From Gammaproteobacteria bacterium HGW-Gammaproteobacteria-13 (GTDB lineage: Bacteria > Pseudomonadota > Gammaproteobacteria > Pseudomonadales > Pseudomonadaceae): a stretch of DNA of 64,000 nucleotides. Of this stretch, positions 19,943 to 30,469 are shown piece after piece (position 1 is the stretch's first letter; each line of letters starts with the position of its first letter). The stretch is taken from NCBI GenBank assembly GCA_002840155.1, contig PGZH01000008.1:186001-250000 (forward strand), given 5' to 3'. The translations under genes were made by a program, and so were the position numbers. A model generated the notes under the pieces. It saw only the letters and a program-made list of their open reading frames with translations. It did not search any database and was not told the DNA's origin.

Positions 19943-22900
19943 ATGTTTACTACCGTATTGATTGCAAACAGAGGCGAGATAGCCGTCCGCGCCATGCGCA
20001 CCCTAAAGCGCCTTGGGGTGAAGAGCGTCGCCGTCTACTCCGACGCCGACCGCAATGCCCAGCATGTGCGCGATGCCGATATCGCCATCGCCCTGGGCGG
20101 CGACAAGCCGGCCGACAGCTACCTGCGGATCGACAAAATTCTCGCCGCCGCCAAGGAAACCGGCGCCCAGGCGATCTACCCCGGTTACGGCTTTCTCTCG
20201 GAAAGCGCTGAGTTCGCCGATGCCTGCGAGGCCGCAGGCATCGCCTTTGTCGGCCCGACCGGCGAGCAGATCCGCGAGTTCGGCCTCAAGCACCGCGCCC
20301 GCGAGCTGGCAGGTGCAGCCGGCGTGCCCATGGCCCCCGGCACCGGTCTGCTCGACAGCCTGGAACAGGCGCTGGAATCTGCCGCACGCATCGGCTACCC
20401 GGTGATGCTCAAGACCACCGCCGGCGGTGGCGGCATCGGCCTGACCCGCTGCGACGATGCAGCCGCCCTGAGCGCCGCCTATGACAGCGTCAAGCGCATG
20501 GGCGAGCAGTTCTTCAGCGATGCCGGGGTGTTTCTCGAATGCTTTGTCGACCAAGCGCGGCATATCGAAGTGCAGATTTTCGGCGACGGCGCAGGCCGCG
20601 TCGCCGCCCTCGGTGAGCGCGACTGCTCGCTGCAGCGGCGCAACCAGAAAGTGGTCGAGGAAACCCCGGCACCCAACCTGCCGCAAGCCACCCGCGAGAA
20701 GCTGCACGCCGCCGCCGTGCAGCTGGGCGAGTCGGTCAACTACCGCAGCGCCGGCACCGTAGAATTTATCTACGACGGCGCCCGCGATGCCTTCTACTTC
20801 CTTGAGGTGAATACCCGCCTGCAGGTCGAGCACCCGGTTACCGAGCTGGTCACCGGCCTTGATCTGATCGAATGCATGCTGCGCGTGGCTGCCGCCGATA
20901 GCCTGGACTGGACCGCGCTGAATCGCGCCCCGCAAGGCGCCGCCATCGAGGTACGGATCTACGCCGAAGACCCACTGAAGAACTTCCAGCCCAGCCCCGG
21001 CGTGCTTACCGACGTGCACTTCCCGGCCGATGTGCGCCTGGATGGCTGGGTCAGCACCGGCAGCGAGGTTTCAGCCTTTTACGACCCGATGATCGCCAAG
21101 CTGATCGTGCATGCCGACACCCGCGCGGAGGCCATCGCCAAGCTGCAGAAGGCCTTGGGCGAAACCCGCCTGCATGGCATCGCCAGTAACCTCGACTACC
21201 TGCGCCAGGTGGTGGCCGAGCCGCGCTTTCATGCCGGCGCGGTGTGGACGCGACTGCTCGACAGCTTCCAATTCAAGGCCAGCGTGATTGAGGTGCTGGA
21301 GCCCGGCACCTACTCCAGCGTGCAGGACTACCCCGGCCGCCTCGGCTACTGGGATGTCGGCGTGCCGCCCTCGGGGCCCATGGATGACCTGGCCTTCCGC
21401 TTGGCCAACCGCATTGTCGGCAACCATAACGATGCCGCCGCCCTGGAATTCACCCTGCAAGGCCCAACCCTGCGCTTTCACAGTGACGCATTGATCGCCC
21501 TGACCGGAGCCGACTGCCCGGCCGAGCTGGACGGCGAAGCGGTTGCCTACTGGGCGCCGATCCGCGTCAGCGCCGGGCAAACGCTCAAGCTCGGCCGTGC
21601 CAGCAGCGGTTGCCGCACCTATCTGGCGGTACGCAATGGCCTGGACGTGCCGCTGTACCTGGGCAGCCGCTCGACCTTTGCTCTTGGTCAGTTCGGCGGG
21701 CATGCCGGACGCACCCTGCGCCCGGCGGATATGCTGGCCATCTCGCAACCCGAGCTTGCCGCCTGCACCACCCCAGCGCCGATCAGCGCGCCGCAGGCGC
21801 TGGATGCCAGCCTGATTCCCAACTACGGCAGCACCTGGAATATCGGCGTGCTCTATGGCCCGCACGGCGCGCCGGATTTCTTCACCGCGCAGTCCATCGA
21901 AGAGTTCTTCGCCGCCGAATGGCAGGTGCACTACAACTCCAACCGCCTCGGCGTGCGTCTCAGTGGCCCGAAGCCAAGCTGGGCGCGGGCCGATGGTGGC
22001 GAAGCCGGCCTGCACCCGTCCAACGTGCACGACTGCGAATACGCCATTGGCGCGATCAACTTCACCGGTGACTTCCCGGTAATCCTGACCAAGGACGGCC
22101 CCAGCCTCGGTGGTTTCGTCTGCCCGGTGACCATCGCCAAGGCCGAGCTGTGGAAGATCGGCCAGGTCAAACCCGGCGATACACTGCGTTTCCACCCCAT
22201 CAGCTTTCAGCAGGCGCAAAGCCTGGAGCAAGCGCAGCTGGGCAGCATCGCCGCACTGGCGGCGATCAGCGCGGTCAGCCTGCCGGCGCCATCCTTGCTG
22301 CCATCGAACACTGTTTCCGCCACGGTATTGGCCGAACTGCCAGCCACAGCCAAGCGTCCGCATGTGGTCTACCGCCAGGCAGGGGATGCCTACATCCTGC
22401 TGGAGTACGGCGACAACGTGCTCGACCTGGCCCTGCGTCTGCGCGTGCACCTGCTGATGGAGGCACTCAAGGCCGAGCCGTTGGCTGGCCTGGAAGAACT
22501 CGCCCCCGGCGTGCGCTCACTGCAGCTGCGCTACGACAGCCGCGTGCTGCACCAGCGCGCGCTGCTTGAACACCTGCTGCGCCTGGAAGCACAGCTTGGC
22601 GACGTGGCCACCCTCAAGGTGCCGACGCGCATCGTCCACCTGCCCATGGCCTTCGAGGACAGCGCCACCCTCGCCGCCGTGCAGCGCTACCGGGAAACCG
22701 TGCGCAGCGAGGCGCCCTGGCTGCCGAACAACGTCGACTTTATCCAGCGCGCCAATGGCCTGGCCAGCCGCGAGGAGGTCAAAGACATCCTGTTTGATGC
22801 CAGCTACCTGATCCTCGGCCTCGGCGACGTCTACCTGGACGCACCCTGCGCCGTGCCCCTAGACCCGCGCCATCGCCTGCTCAGTTCCAAGTACAACCCG

Positions 22901-23572
22901 GCGCGCACCTACACCGCCGAAGGCACCGTGGGCATTGGCGGCATGTACATGTGCATCTACGGCATGGACTCGCCCGGCGGCTATCAACTGGTCGGCCGCA
23001 CCCTGCCGATCTGGAACAAGTACGTGAAGAACCCGCAGTTCGAGAATGGTCAGCCGTGGCTGCTGCAGTTCTTCGATCAGGTGAAGTTCTACCCGGTCAG
23101 CGAGGCCGAGCTGGATGAGTTCCGCGAGGCCTTCCGCGAGGGCCGCGCGCAGGTGCGCATCGAGCACAGCGAGTTCGACTTTGCCGAGTACCAGCGCTTC
23201 CTCGCCGCCAACGCAGGCAGCATTCAAGCCTTCCAGAACCAGCAGAAAGCCGCCTTCGACGCCGAAGTGCAACTGTGGCGCGACGATGATCCCAGCGAGG
23301 CCGCCACACTGATCAGCAGCCCGGATGAGGATGGCGACAACGACGGCCATATGGTCAACGCCGAGATGAGCGGCAGCGTGTGGAAGGTGCTGGTCGAGCC
23401 CGGCCAGCAGGTGGAAGCCGGCACACCGCTGCTGGTGGTTGAGGCGATGAAGATGGAGCTGGCGGTCACCGCGCCGTTCGCCGGCATGGTCAAGTCGGTG
23501 CGCTGCGCACCCGGCAAGGCGGTTACCCCTGGCGATGCGCTGCTGTTGCTCGCCCCCACCGAGGCGGCCTGA
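19943..23572 (+). CDS. uca: Urea carboxylase (biotin-dependent)
   Basis: A 1209-residue single-chain carboxylase that makes allophanate from urea, ATP and bicarbonate. It has an N-terminal biotin carboxylase module (about 1-450; [42 protein letters not shown]). A carboxyltransferase region of KipI/KipA-like fold follows (about 460-1080). The C-terminal biotinyl domain has Lys1170 in VEAMKMEL. The ribosome site is GGAGAG. Close relatives act on guanidine instead; the carboxyguanidine deiminase genes and guanidine-I riboswitch expected with that role are not seen here, and a urea transporter follows, so urea is favoured. Confidence 0.9.
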   Translation: MFTTVLIANRGEIAVRAMRTLKRLGVKSVAVYSDADRNAQHVRDADIAIALGGDKPADSYLRIDKILAAAKETGAQAIYPGYGFLSESAEFADACEAAGIAFVGPTGEQIREFGLKHRARELAGAAGVPMAPGTGLLDSLEQALESAARIGYPVMLKTTAGGGGIGLTRCDDAAALSAAYDSVKRMGEQFFSDAGVFLECFVDQARHIEVQIFGDGAGRVAALGERDCSLQRRNQKVVEETPAPNLPQATREKLHAAAVQLGESVNYRSAGTVEFIYDGARDAFYFLEVNTRLQVEHPVTELVTGLDLIECMLRVAAADSLDWTALNRAPQGAAIEVRIYAEDPLKNFQPSPGVLTDVHFPADVRLDGWVSTGSEVSAFYDPMIAKLIVHADTRAEAIAKLQKALGETRLHGIASNLDYLRQVVAEPRFHAGAVWTRLLDSFQFKASVIEVLEPGTYSSVQDYPGRLGYWDVGVPPSGPMDDLAFRLANRIVGNHNDAAALEFTLQGPTLRFHSDALIALTGADCPAELDGEAVAYWAPIRVSAGQTLKLGRASSGCRTYLAVRNGLDVPLYLGSRSTFALGQFGGHAGRTLRPADMLAISQPELAACTTPAPISAPQALDASLIPNYGSTWNIGVLYGPHGAPDFFTAQSIEEFFAAEWQVHYNSNRLGVRLSGPKPSWARADGGEAGLHPSNVHDCEYAIGAINFTGDFPVILTKDGPSLGGFVCPVTIAKAELWKIGQVKPGDTLRFHPISFQQAQSLEQAQLGSIAALAAISAVSLPAPSLLPSNTVSATVLAELPATAKRPHVVYRQAGDAYILLEYGDNVLDLALRLRVHLLMEALKAEPLAGLEELAPGVRSLQLRYDSRVLHQRALLEHLLRLEAQLGDVATLKVPTRIVHLPMAFEDSATLAAVQRYRETVRSEAPWLPNNVDFIQRANGLASREEVKDILFDASYLILGLGDVYLDAPCAVPLDPRHRLLSSKYNPARTYTAEGTVGIGGMYMCIYGMDSPGGYQLVGRTLPIWNKYVKNPQFENGQPWLLQFFDQVKFYPVSEAELDEFREAFREGRAQVRIEHSEFDFAEYQRFLAANAGSIQAFQNQQKAAFDAEVQLWRDDDPSEAATLISSPDEDGDNDGHMVNAEMSGSVWKVLVEPGQQVEAGTPLLVVEAMKMELAVTAPFAGMVKSVRCAPGKAVTPGDALLLLAPTEAA

Positions 23573-23573
23573 G

Positions 23574-24305
23574 ATGCAATTGGTCAGCGCGCCCGCACCT
23601 GGCAAGGAGCGCCCGGAGAACCTCGCCGAGCGCATCTATCAGCAGCTCAAGGACGACATCTTCGAGTTCCGCCTGCTGCCCGGTGATCGCTTCTCCGAGG
23701 GTGAAATCGCCGAGCGCATGGCGGTCAGCCGTACGCCGGTGCGCCAGGCGCTGTATCGCCTGCAACGCGAGGACTATCTGCAGGTGTATTTCCGCAGCGG
23801 CTGGCAGGTCAAGCCATTCGACTTCGCGCATTTCGAGGAGCTGTACGAAGTGCGCATCGTCCTCGAACTGGAAGCCGTGCGGCGCTTGTGCGCACGCGCC
23901 CAAGACGAGCACTGCACTGCCCTGGAGCAACTCAAGCGCACCTGGTTGGTGCAATCCGAGCAGCGTTTGCAGGACGGCCGCGAAGTGTCGCGCCTGGATG
24001 AGCGTTTTCACTGCCAGTTGGTGGAGGCCGCAGGCAACCGTGAGATGGCCCGCCTGCATGCCGAGGTGAGCGAGAAAATCCGCATTATCAGGCGCTTGGA
24101 CTTCACCCAGAGCCCGCGCGTGGCGGCCACTTATGAGGAACACGGACAAATACTCGGGGCGATTCTGTCGCGCCGGTGCGAAGAGGCACAGCTATTGCTC
24201 AAGACCCATATAGAGGTCAGCAAGGCGGAAGTGCGCAAGATCACCCTGCACATGCTGCATAGCGCGCGTCAGCGCACCATGCCGGCACCAGAGGTGAAGA
24301 CCTGA
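23574..24305 (+). CDS. GntR family regulator (FCD type) of the urea cluster
   Basis: A 243-residue repressor or activator. The winged helix-turn-helix (about 17-85) has FSEGEIAERMAVSRTPVRQALYRLQ. The all-helical C-terminal FCD-type effector domain has the ARLHAEVSEKIRIIRR segment and His residues that could bind metal. The start is one base after the uca stop, so it is probably co-transcribed with atzF-uca and may act on the dyad at 18092-18103. The effector is unknown. Confidence 0.85.
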   Translation: MQLVSAPAPGKERPENLAERIYQQLKDDIFEFRLLPGDRFSEGEIAERMAVSRTPVRQALYRLQREDYLQVYFRSGWQVKPFDFAHFEELYEVRIVLELEAVRRLCARAQDEHCTALEQLKRTWLVQSEQRLQDGREVSRLDERFHCQLVEAAGNREMARLHAEVSEKIRIIRRLDFTQSPRVAATYEEHGQILGAILSRRCEEAQLLLKTHIEVSKAEVRKITLHMLHSARQRTMPAPEVKT

Positions 24306-24315
24306 AGTGAAGACC

Positions 24316-24333
24316 CAGGGCCCCGCCCTGTTT
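24316..24333 (+). terminator. Short hairpin after the GntR gene
   Basis: CAGGGC (24316-24321) and GCCCTG (24325-24330) with a three-base loop, then TTT. It may separate atzF-uca-gntR from urtA. Confidence 0.4.
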
Positions 24334-24400
24334 CAACTGCCAGACAAACAACTAAAAACCAGCAGCTCAAACACTTAAGTTCGTGAATGGAGATCGCACC

Positions 24401-25666
24401 ATGCAACGTCGCAATCTGATCAAGGCCTTTACCCTATCCGCTTCCATCGCCGCCATGGGCATGACCTGGACCGTACAGGCCGCCGAGACCATCAAGGTCG
24501 GCATCCTCCACTCGCTGTCCGGCACCATGGCCATCTCGGAAACTTCGCTGAAAGACATGGCGTTGATGACCATCGACGAAATCAACGCCAAGGGCGGCGT
24601 ACTCGGCAAGCAGCTGGAGCCGGTAGTAGTCGACCCAGCCTCGAACTGGCCGCTGTTCGCCGAACGCGGTCGCCAGCTGCTGACCCAGGACAAGGTCGAC
24701 GTCACTTTCGGCTGCTGGACCTCGGTATCGCGCAAATCCGTGCTGCCGGTCTATGAAGAACTCAACGGCCTGCTGTTCTACCCCGTGCAGTACGAAGGCG
24801 AAGAGATGTCGCCGAACGTTTTCTACACCGGCGCCGCGCCAAACCAGCAAGCTATCCCGGCGGTCGAGTACCTGATGAGCGAAGACGGTGGCGCAGCCAA
24901 GCGCTACTTCCTGCTCGGCACCGACTACGTCTACCCGCGCACCACCAACAAGATCCTGCGCGCCTTCCTGATCAGCAAGGGCGTGGCCGAGAAAGACATC
25001 GAAGAGGTCTACACCCCGTTCGGTCATAGCGACTATCAAACCATCGTCGCCAACATCAAGAAGTTCTCTGCCGGCGGCAAAACTGCGGTGATCTCCACTG
25101 TAAACGGCGACTCCAACGTGCCGTTCTACAAGGAGCTGGCCAACCAGGGCCTGGAAGCCACCGACGTACCGGTGGTGGCCTTCTCCGTGGGTGAAGAAGA
25201 ACTGCGCGGCATCGACACCAAGCCACTGGTCGGCCACCTGGCCGCGTGGAACTACTTCCAGTCCGTGGAAAACCCGGTCAACAGCGCGTTCGTTGCCAAG
25301 TGGAAGGCCTACGCCAAAGCCAAGAACCTGCCAGGCGCCGACAAGGCCGTGACCAACGACCCGATGGAAGCCACCTACGTCGGCATCCATATGTGGGCCC
25401 AGGCCGTGGAAAAAGCCGGCACCACCGACGTCGATAAAGTGCGCACCGCGCTCTACGGCCAGACCTTCGCTGCGCCAAGCGGCTACACCCTGACCATGGA
25501 CAAGACCAACCACCACCTGCACAAGCCGGTGATGATCGGTGAAATCCAGGAAGACGGTCAGTTCTCCGTGGTCTGGGAAACCAGCAGCCCGGTCCGCGCC
25601 CAGCCGTGGAGCCCGTATATCGAAGGCAACGACAAGAAGCCGGATTACGCGGTGAAGTCGAACTAA
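24401..25666 (+). CDS. urtA: Urea ABC transporter substrate-binding protein
   Basis: A 421-residue periplasmic urea-binding protein of the branched-chain amino acid/amide type. The signal sequence (about 1-28) contains QRRNLIKAF, which resembles a twin-arginine motif, so Tat export is possible. The mature part begins ETIKVGILHSLSGTMAISE, with the TFGCWTSVSRKSVLPV segment typical of UrtA. Start is at 24401 after GGAGA. It is followed by a repeat-rich gap and then the permease, ATPase and urease genes. Confidence 0.94.
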   Translation: MQRRNLIKAFTLSASIAAMGMTWTVQAAETIKVGILHSLSGTMAISETSLKDMALMTIDEINAKGGVLGKQLEPVVVDPASNWPLFAERGRQLLTQDKVDVTFGCWTSVSRKSVLPVYEELNGLLFYPVQYEGEEMSPNVFYTGAAPNQQAIPAVEYLMSEDGGAAKRYFLLGTDYVYPRTTNKILRAFLISKGVAEKDIEEVYTPFGHSDYQTIVANIKKFSAGGKTAVISTVNGDSNVPFYKELANQGLEATDVPVVAFSVGEEELRGIDTKPLVGHLAAWNYFQSVENPVNSAFVAKWKAYAKAKNLPGADKAVTNDPMEATYVGIHMWAQAVEKAGTTDVDKVRTALYGQTFAAPSGYTLTMDKTNHHLHKPVMIGEIQEDGQFSVVWETSSPVRAQPWSPYIEGNDKKPDYAVKSN

Positions 25667-25673
25667 GGCAAAA

Positions 25674-25803
25674 GCCCCTCTCCCCCAACCCCTCTCCCGC
25701 ACGCGGGAGAGGGGAGCGACAGCCACGCATCTTCAGTATGACGCGGTCAGCCCCCTCGCCCCCCTTTCTTTTATGAAGAGGGGGAGAGGGTTGGGGAGAG
25801 GGC
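25674..25803. repeat. Large inverted repeat between urtA and urtB
   Basis: The left arm (from 25674, CCCCTCTCCCCCAACCCCTC) and right arm (about 25780-25803, GGGGGAGAGGGTTGGGGAG) are imperfect inverted copies of about 24 bp. It is an intergenic repeat and may attenuate transcription beyond urtA. Confidence 0.7.
25689..25714 (+). terminator. Strong internal hairpin after urtA
   Basis: Perfect 12-bp arms CCCCTCTCCCGC (25689-25700) and GCGGGAGAGGGG (25703-25714), nested in the larger repeat. No T-tract follows; partial termination or 3'-end protection of urtA mRNA would let the binding protein be made in excess. Confidence 0.4.
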
Positions 25804-25855
25804 AAACGTGACCCGGATTAAGTCCGGGGCACGACCGTAATCGAAGGACTGCCCC

Positions 25856-27427
25856 ATGCCCACTGCCTTTAGCCGAATTCTGCTGAGCCTGCTGTTGCTG
25901 CTGCCTCTGGCCGCGCACGCCGGTGATGCCCAGGACTTTGTCGCCGCCAACCCAGCCAAGCAGGCCAGCCTGCTGGAAAGCTGGTCCGCCGCGCCGGATG
26001 CCGCGCGCCTGCCGCTGATCGAAGCCCTGCAACAAGGCCGCGTCGCGGCCGACAGCGCGAAAAACGCCTTTATCGAAGTAGGCGGCGCGTATCAGCCCGC
26101 CGAAGGCGCCGCACAACCGCTCGAAACACCGAAGAAGCTGCGCCTGAATAACCGCCTGCGCGGTCTCACCGCCACTGCACTGGCCAGCCACCAACTGCTG
26201 GCCGACGACCCGGCGCTGCGCCTGGCCGCCGCCAAGCAACTGCAAAAAAGCGCCAAGCCGGCGCAGCTGCAACTGCTTAACGCCCAGGTCGCCAGCGAAA
26301 CCGATGACGGCGTGCGTGATGCCCTGACCCTGGCGCTGGCCAACCTGCAACTGGTCGACAGCGACCTGGCCGTGCGCCTGGCTGCCGTGCGCCTGCTCGG
26401 TGAAACCGGCGACCCGCTGGCCCGCACCCGCCTGGAAACCCTGCTCGACCCGGCCGTGGAAAGTGACCCGACGGTACGCACCGCCGCCGAAACCAGCCTG
26501 GCCCAGGTCAAACGCAAACTGCTGATCGGTGAGCTGCTCGGCCAGGCCTTTAGCGGCCTGTCGCTCGGCTCGATTCTGCTGTTGGCGGCGCTCGGTCTGG
26601 CCATCACCTTCGGCCTGCTCGGCGTGATCAATATGGCCCACGGCGAGATGCTGATGCTCGGCGCCTACTCCACCTATATGGTGCAGGTGCTGTTCCAGCG
26701 TTTCGCCCCGGAAGCCTTGGCGCTGTATCCACTGGTGGCGCTGCCAGTGGCGTTCTTCGTCACCGCTGCCATCGGCATGGCGCTGGAACGCACGGTGATT
26801 CGCCACCTCTACGGTCGTCCGCTGGAAACCCTGCTCGCTACCTGGGGCATCAGCCTGATCCTGATCCAGCTGGTGCGGGTGATCTTCGGCGCGCAGAACG
26901 TTGAAGTGGCCAACCCCTACTGGCTATCTGGCGGCATTCAGGTGCTGCCGAACCTGGTGCTGCCGTACAACCGCATCGTGATCATCGGCTTCGCCCTGTT
27001 TGTAGTGGTGCTGACTTGGCTGCTGCTGAACAAGACCCGCCTCGGCCTTAACGTGCGTGCCGTCACCCAGAACCGCAATATGGCGGCCTGCTGCGGCGTG
27101 CCGACCGGCCGCGTCGACATGCTGGCCTTCGGTTTGGGCTCGGGTATCGCCGGCCTCGGCGGCGTGGCCCTCAGTCAGATCGGCAACGTCGGCCCCGACC
27201 TCGGTCAGAGCTACATCATCGACTCGTTCCTGGTGGTGGTACTCGGCGGCGTCGGGCAACTGGCCGGTAGCGTGATGGCGGCCTTCGGTCTGGGCATCGC
27301 CAACAAGATTCTCGAACCGCAGATCGGTGCCGTGCTCGGCAAGATCCTTATCCTCGCGCTGATCATTCTGTTTATTCAGAAACGCCCGCAAGGTCTGTTT
27401 GCTTTGAAAGGACGGGTGATCGATTGA
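25856..27427 (+). CDS. urtB: Urea ABC transporter permease UrtB
   Basis: A 523-residue inner-membrane permease. The N-terminal signal peptide (about 1-23) and periplasmic helical extension (about 24-220) are typical of UrtB and absent from LivH. A LivH-like multi-pass domain follows (about 225-515), with the GLAITFGLLGVINMAHGEMLMLGAY and LETLLATWGISLIL motifs. It partners UrtC to form the urea channel. REP-like elements flank it on both sides. Confidence 0.94.
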   Translation: MPTAFSRILLSLLLLLPLAAHAGDAQDFVAANPAKQASLLESWSAAPDAARLPLIEALQQGRVAADSAKNAFIEVGGAYQPAEGAAQPLETPKKLRLNNRLRGLTATALASHQLLADDPALRLAAAKQLQKSAKPAQLQLLNAQVASETDDGVRDALTLALANLQLVDSDLAVRLAAVRLLGETGDPLARTRLETLLDPAVESDPTVRTAAETSLAQVKRKLLIGELLGQAFSGLSLGSILLLAALGLAITFGLLGVINMAHGEMLMLGAYSTYMVQVLFQRFAPEALALYPLVALPVAFFVTAAIGMALERTVIRHLYGRPLETLLATWGISLILIQLVRVIFGAQNVEVANPYWLSGGIQVLPNLVLPYNRIVIIGFALFVVVLTWLLLNKTRLGLNVRAVTQNRNMAACCGVPTGRVDMLAFGLGSGIAGLGGVALSQIGNVGPDLGQSYIIDSFLVVVLGGVGQLAGSVMAAFGLGIANKILEPQIGAVLGKILILALIILFIQKRPQGLFALKGRVID

Positions 27428-27450
27428 GCCAGATTAGCTGCATTGAAACG

Positions 27451-27514
27451 GTAGGAGCTGGCCATGCCTGCGACCGTGTCGCCGCCATTGTTCGCGCGCA
27501 TGGCGCGCTCCTAC
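27451..27514. repeat. REP-like palindrome between urtB and urtC
   Basis: Imperfect arms of about 23 bp: GTAGGAGCTGGCCATGCCTG (from 27451) and TCGCGCGCATGGCGCGCTCC (from 27492). The GTAGGAGC/GCTCCTAC ends match the element at 33389-33454. Confidence 0.75.
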
Positions 27515-27575
27515 GGACGGACGAACTCAGCCCAAGCCAACAATCATTTGCCGCGACAGGATGGGTGATCAACTG

Positions 27576-28663
27576 ATGACCATGCCACTCAACCAAACGC
27601 TGCTGGCGCGTGCCAGCGCCAAGCTCGGCCCGCAAGTCTCCATCGCCATCGGCCTGCTGGTGCTTACCCTGCTGATTGCCATGCCGCTGCTGCACCTGCT
27701 GCCGGCGGACAACGCCCTGCATGTCTCGGCCTACAGCCTGACACTGGTTGGCAAGATCCTCTGCTACTGCATCGTAGCCCTGGCGCTCGATCTGGTCTGG
27801 GGTTACGCCGGCCTGCTGTCGCTCGGCCACGGCCTGTTCTTTGCGCTGGGCGGTTACGCCATGGGCATGTACCTGATGCGCGAAGCGGCCGGCGACGGCT
27901 TGCCGGCCTTTATGAGCTTCCTCGCCTGGACCGAGTTGCCCTGGTACTGGTACGGCACCAGCAACTTCCTCTGGGCGCTATGCCTGGTGGTGCTGGCGCC
28001 TGGTTTGCTGGCGTTGGTGTTCGGCTTCTTCGCCTTCCGCTCGCGGATCAAGGGCGTGTACTTCTCGATCATGACCCAGGCGCTGACCTTCGCCGGCATG
28101 CTGCTGTTCTTTCGCAACGAGACCGGCTTTGGCGGCAACAACGGCTTTACCAACTTCAAAACGATTCTGGGCTTCGACATCACCTCGGCGCACACCCGCG
28201 CGGTGCTGTTTCTCGCCACCGTGGCACTGTTGGTCGCCAGCCTGTACCTGGGCTGGACCCTGGCACGCAGTAAGTTCGGCCGGGTGCTTACTGCCCTGCG
28301 CGACGCCGAGAACCGCCTGATGTTCTGCGGCTACGACCCACGCGGCTACAAGCTGTTTATCTGGGTGCTCAGCGCCGTACTCTGCGGCCTGGCCGGCGCG
28401 CTGTATGTGCCACAGGTGGGCATCATCAACCCCAGCGAAATGTCGCCCACCAACTCCATCGAAGCCGCCGTGTGGGTAGCCCTCGGTGGGCGTGGCACGC
28501 TGATCGGTCCGCTGCTCGGCGCCGGTTTGGTCAACGGTATGAAGAGCTGGTTTACCGTGGCCTTCCCCGAGTACTGGCTGTTCGCCCTGGGCTTTCTGTT
28601 TATCGTCGTGACGCTGTTCCTGCCTAAAGGCGTGATCGGCTTGTTACGCAAGAAAGGAGAGCA

Positions 28664-28667
<4 letters not shown>
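27576..28667 (+). CDS. urtC: Urea ABC transporter permease UrtC
   Basis: A 363-residue LivM-like inner-membrane permease with about ten hydrophobic segments and the family motifs ALDLVWGYAGLLSLGHGLFFALGGY and GRGTLIGPLLGAGLVNGMKS. The ATG at 27576 is preceded by GGGTGA at a suitable distance; ATGs at 27561 and 27582 are alternatives. The stop overlaps the urtD start (AATGATG). Confidence 0.94.
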
Positions 28668-29518
<851 letters not shown>

Positions 29519-29524
29519 GGAATT

Positions 29525-29599
29525 CGTAGGGTGGATGACGCTTTTTTCATCCACCAATGACATCGCGCGGTGGATGGATAAAACGCCATCCACCCTACG
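29525..29599. repeat. Palindromic intergenic repeat, CGTAGGGTGGATG family
   Basis: Arms CGTAGGGTGGATG (29525-29537) and CATCCACCCTACG (29587-29599), with inner ATCCACC/GGTGGAT words. A half copy lies at 45609-45641. Confidence 0.78.
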
Positions 29600-29606
29600 C
29601 ACGACC

Positions 29607-29686
29607 TGTGGGAGGGGCTTAAGCCGCGAGTTTTTGAAGATCCACGGCGTCGCGGCTGATCGGTTCGCCGCCCGGCCCCTTCCACA
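29607..29686. repeat. REP-like palindrome before urtE
   Basis: Arms TGTGGGAGGGGC (29607-29618) and GCCCCTTCCACA (29675-29686) with inner AAGCCGCGA and TCGCGGCT words, a common Pseudomonas REP type. Confidence 0.7.
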
Positions 29687-29707
29687 AAACGAATAAAGGA
29701 CATCGAC

Positions 29708-30406
29708 ATGCTGCAAGTTGAGCAACTGCATCAGTACTACGGCGGCAGCCATATCCTCCGTGGCCTGTCGTTCGACGTGAAGGTCGGCGAAGTCACCTGC
29801 CTGCTCGGGCGTAACGGCGTGGGCAAAACCACCCTGCTGAAATGCCTGATGGGCCTGATCCCGGCCAAAGAAGGCGCAGTGAACTGGGAAGGCCAGCCGA
29901 TCACCGCTTTCAAACCGCACCAGCGCGTGCACGCCGGCATTGCCTACGTACCCCAGGGCCGAGAAATCTTCGGCCGCTTGACCGTGGAAGAAAACCTGCT
30001 GATGGGCCTGTCACGTTTTCCCGGCAGCAACGCCAAAGTGGTACCGGAATTTATCTATGAGCTGTTCCCGGTGCTGCGTGAGATGAAGCAACGCCGCGGC
30101 GGCGACCTCTCCGGCGGTCAGCAGCAACAGCTGGCCATCGGCCGCGCGCTGGCGAGCAAGCCGCGCCTGCTGATCCTCGACGAGCCCACCGAAGGCATCC
30201 AGCCCTCGGTGATCAAGGAAATCGGCGTGGTGATCAAGAAGCTCGCAGAACGCGGCGATATGGCCATTCTGCTGGTCGAGCAGTTCTATGATTTTGCCGC
30301 TGAACTGGCCGATCAGTACCTGGTAATGAGCCGTGGCGAGATCGTCCAGCAGGGCCGTGGCGAGACCATGGAAGCGGATGGCGTACGCGGACTGGTCGCA
30401 ATCTGA
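29708..30406 (+). CDS. urtE: Urea ABC transporter ATP-binding protein UrtE
   Basis: A 232-residue LivF-like ATPase. Walker A GRNGVGKTT (about 37-45), signature DLSGGQQQQLAIGRAL and Walker B LLILDEPTEGIQPSV are intact, with the D-loop following. It pairs with UrtD. It lies 189 bp after urtD because two palindromic repeats occupy the gap, and has an AAAGGAC ribosome site of its own. Confidence 0.95.
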   Translation: MLQVEQLHQYYGGSHILRGLSFDVKVGEVTCLLGRNGVGKTTLLKCLMGLIPAKEGAVNWEGQPITAFKPHQRVHAGIAYVPQGREIFGRLTVEENLLMGLSRFPGSNAKVVPEFIYELFPVLREMKQRRGGDLSGGQQQQLAIGRALASKPRLLILDEPTEGIQPSVIKEIGVVIKKLAERGDMAILLVEQFYDFAAELADQYLVMSRGEIVQQGRGETMEADGVRGLVAI

Positions 30407-30469
30407 ATGGCGACGCTGGCACTGCACTTTGCGCATAATCAGGCTTTCGCTCATGGACTCGAGGCCCCA

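Noticed and set aside
24306-24400. Sigma-54 promoter in front of urtA
   Set aside because: No GG-N10-GC element with correct surroundings was found on the plus strand in this gap.
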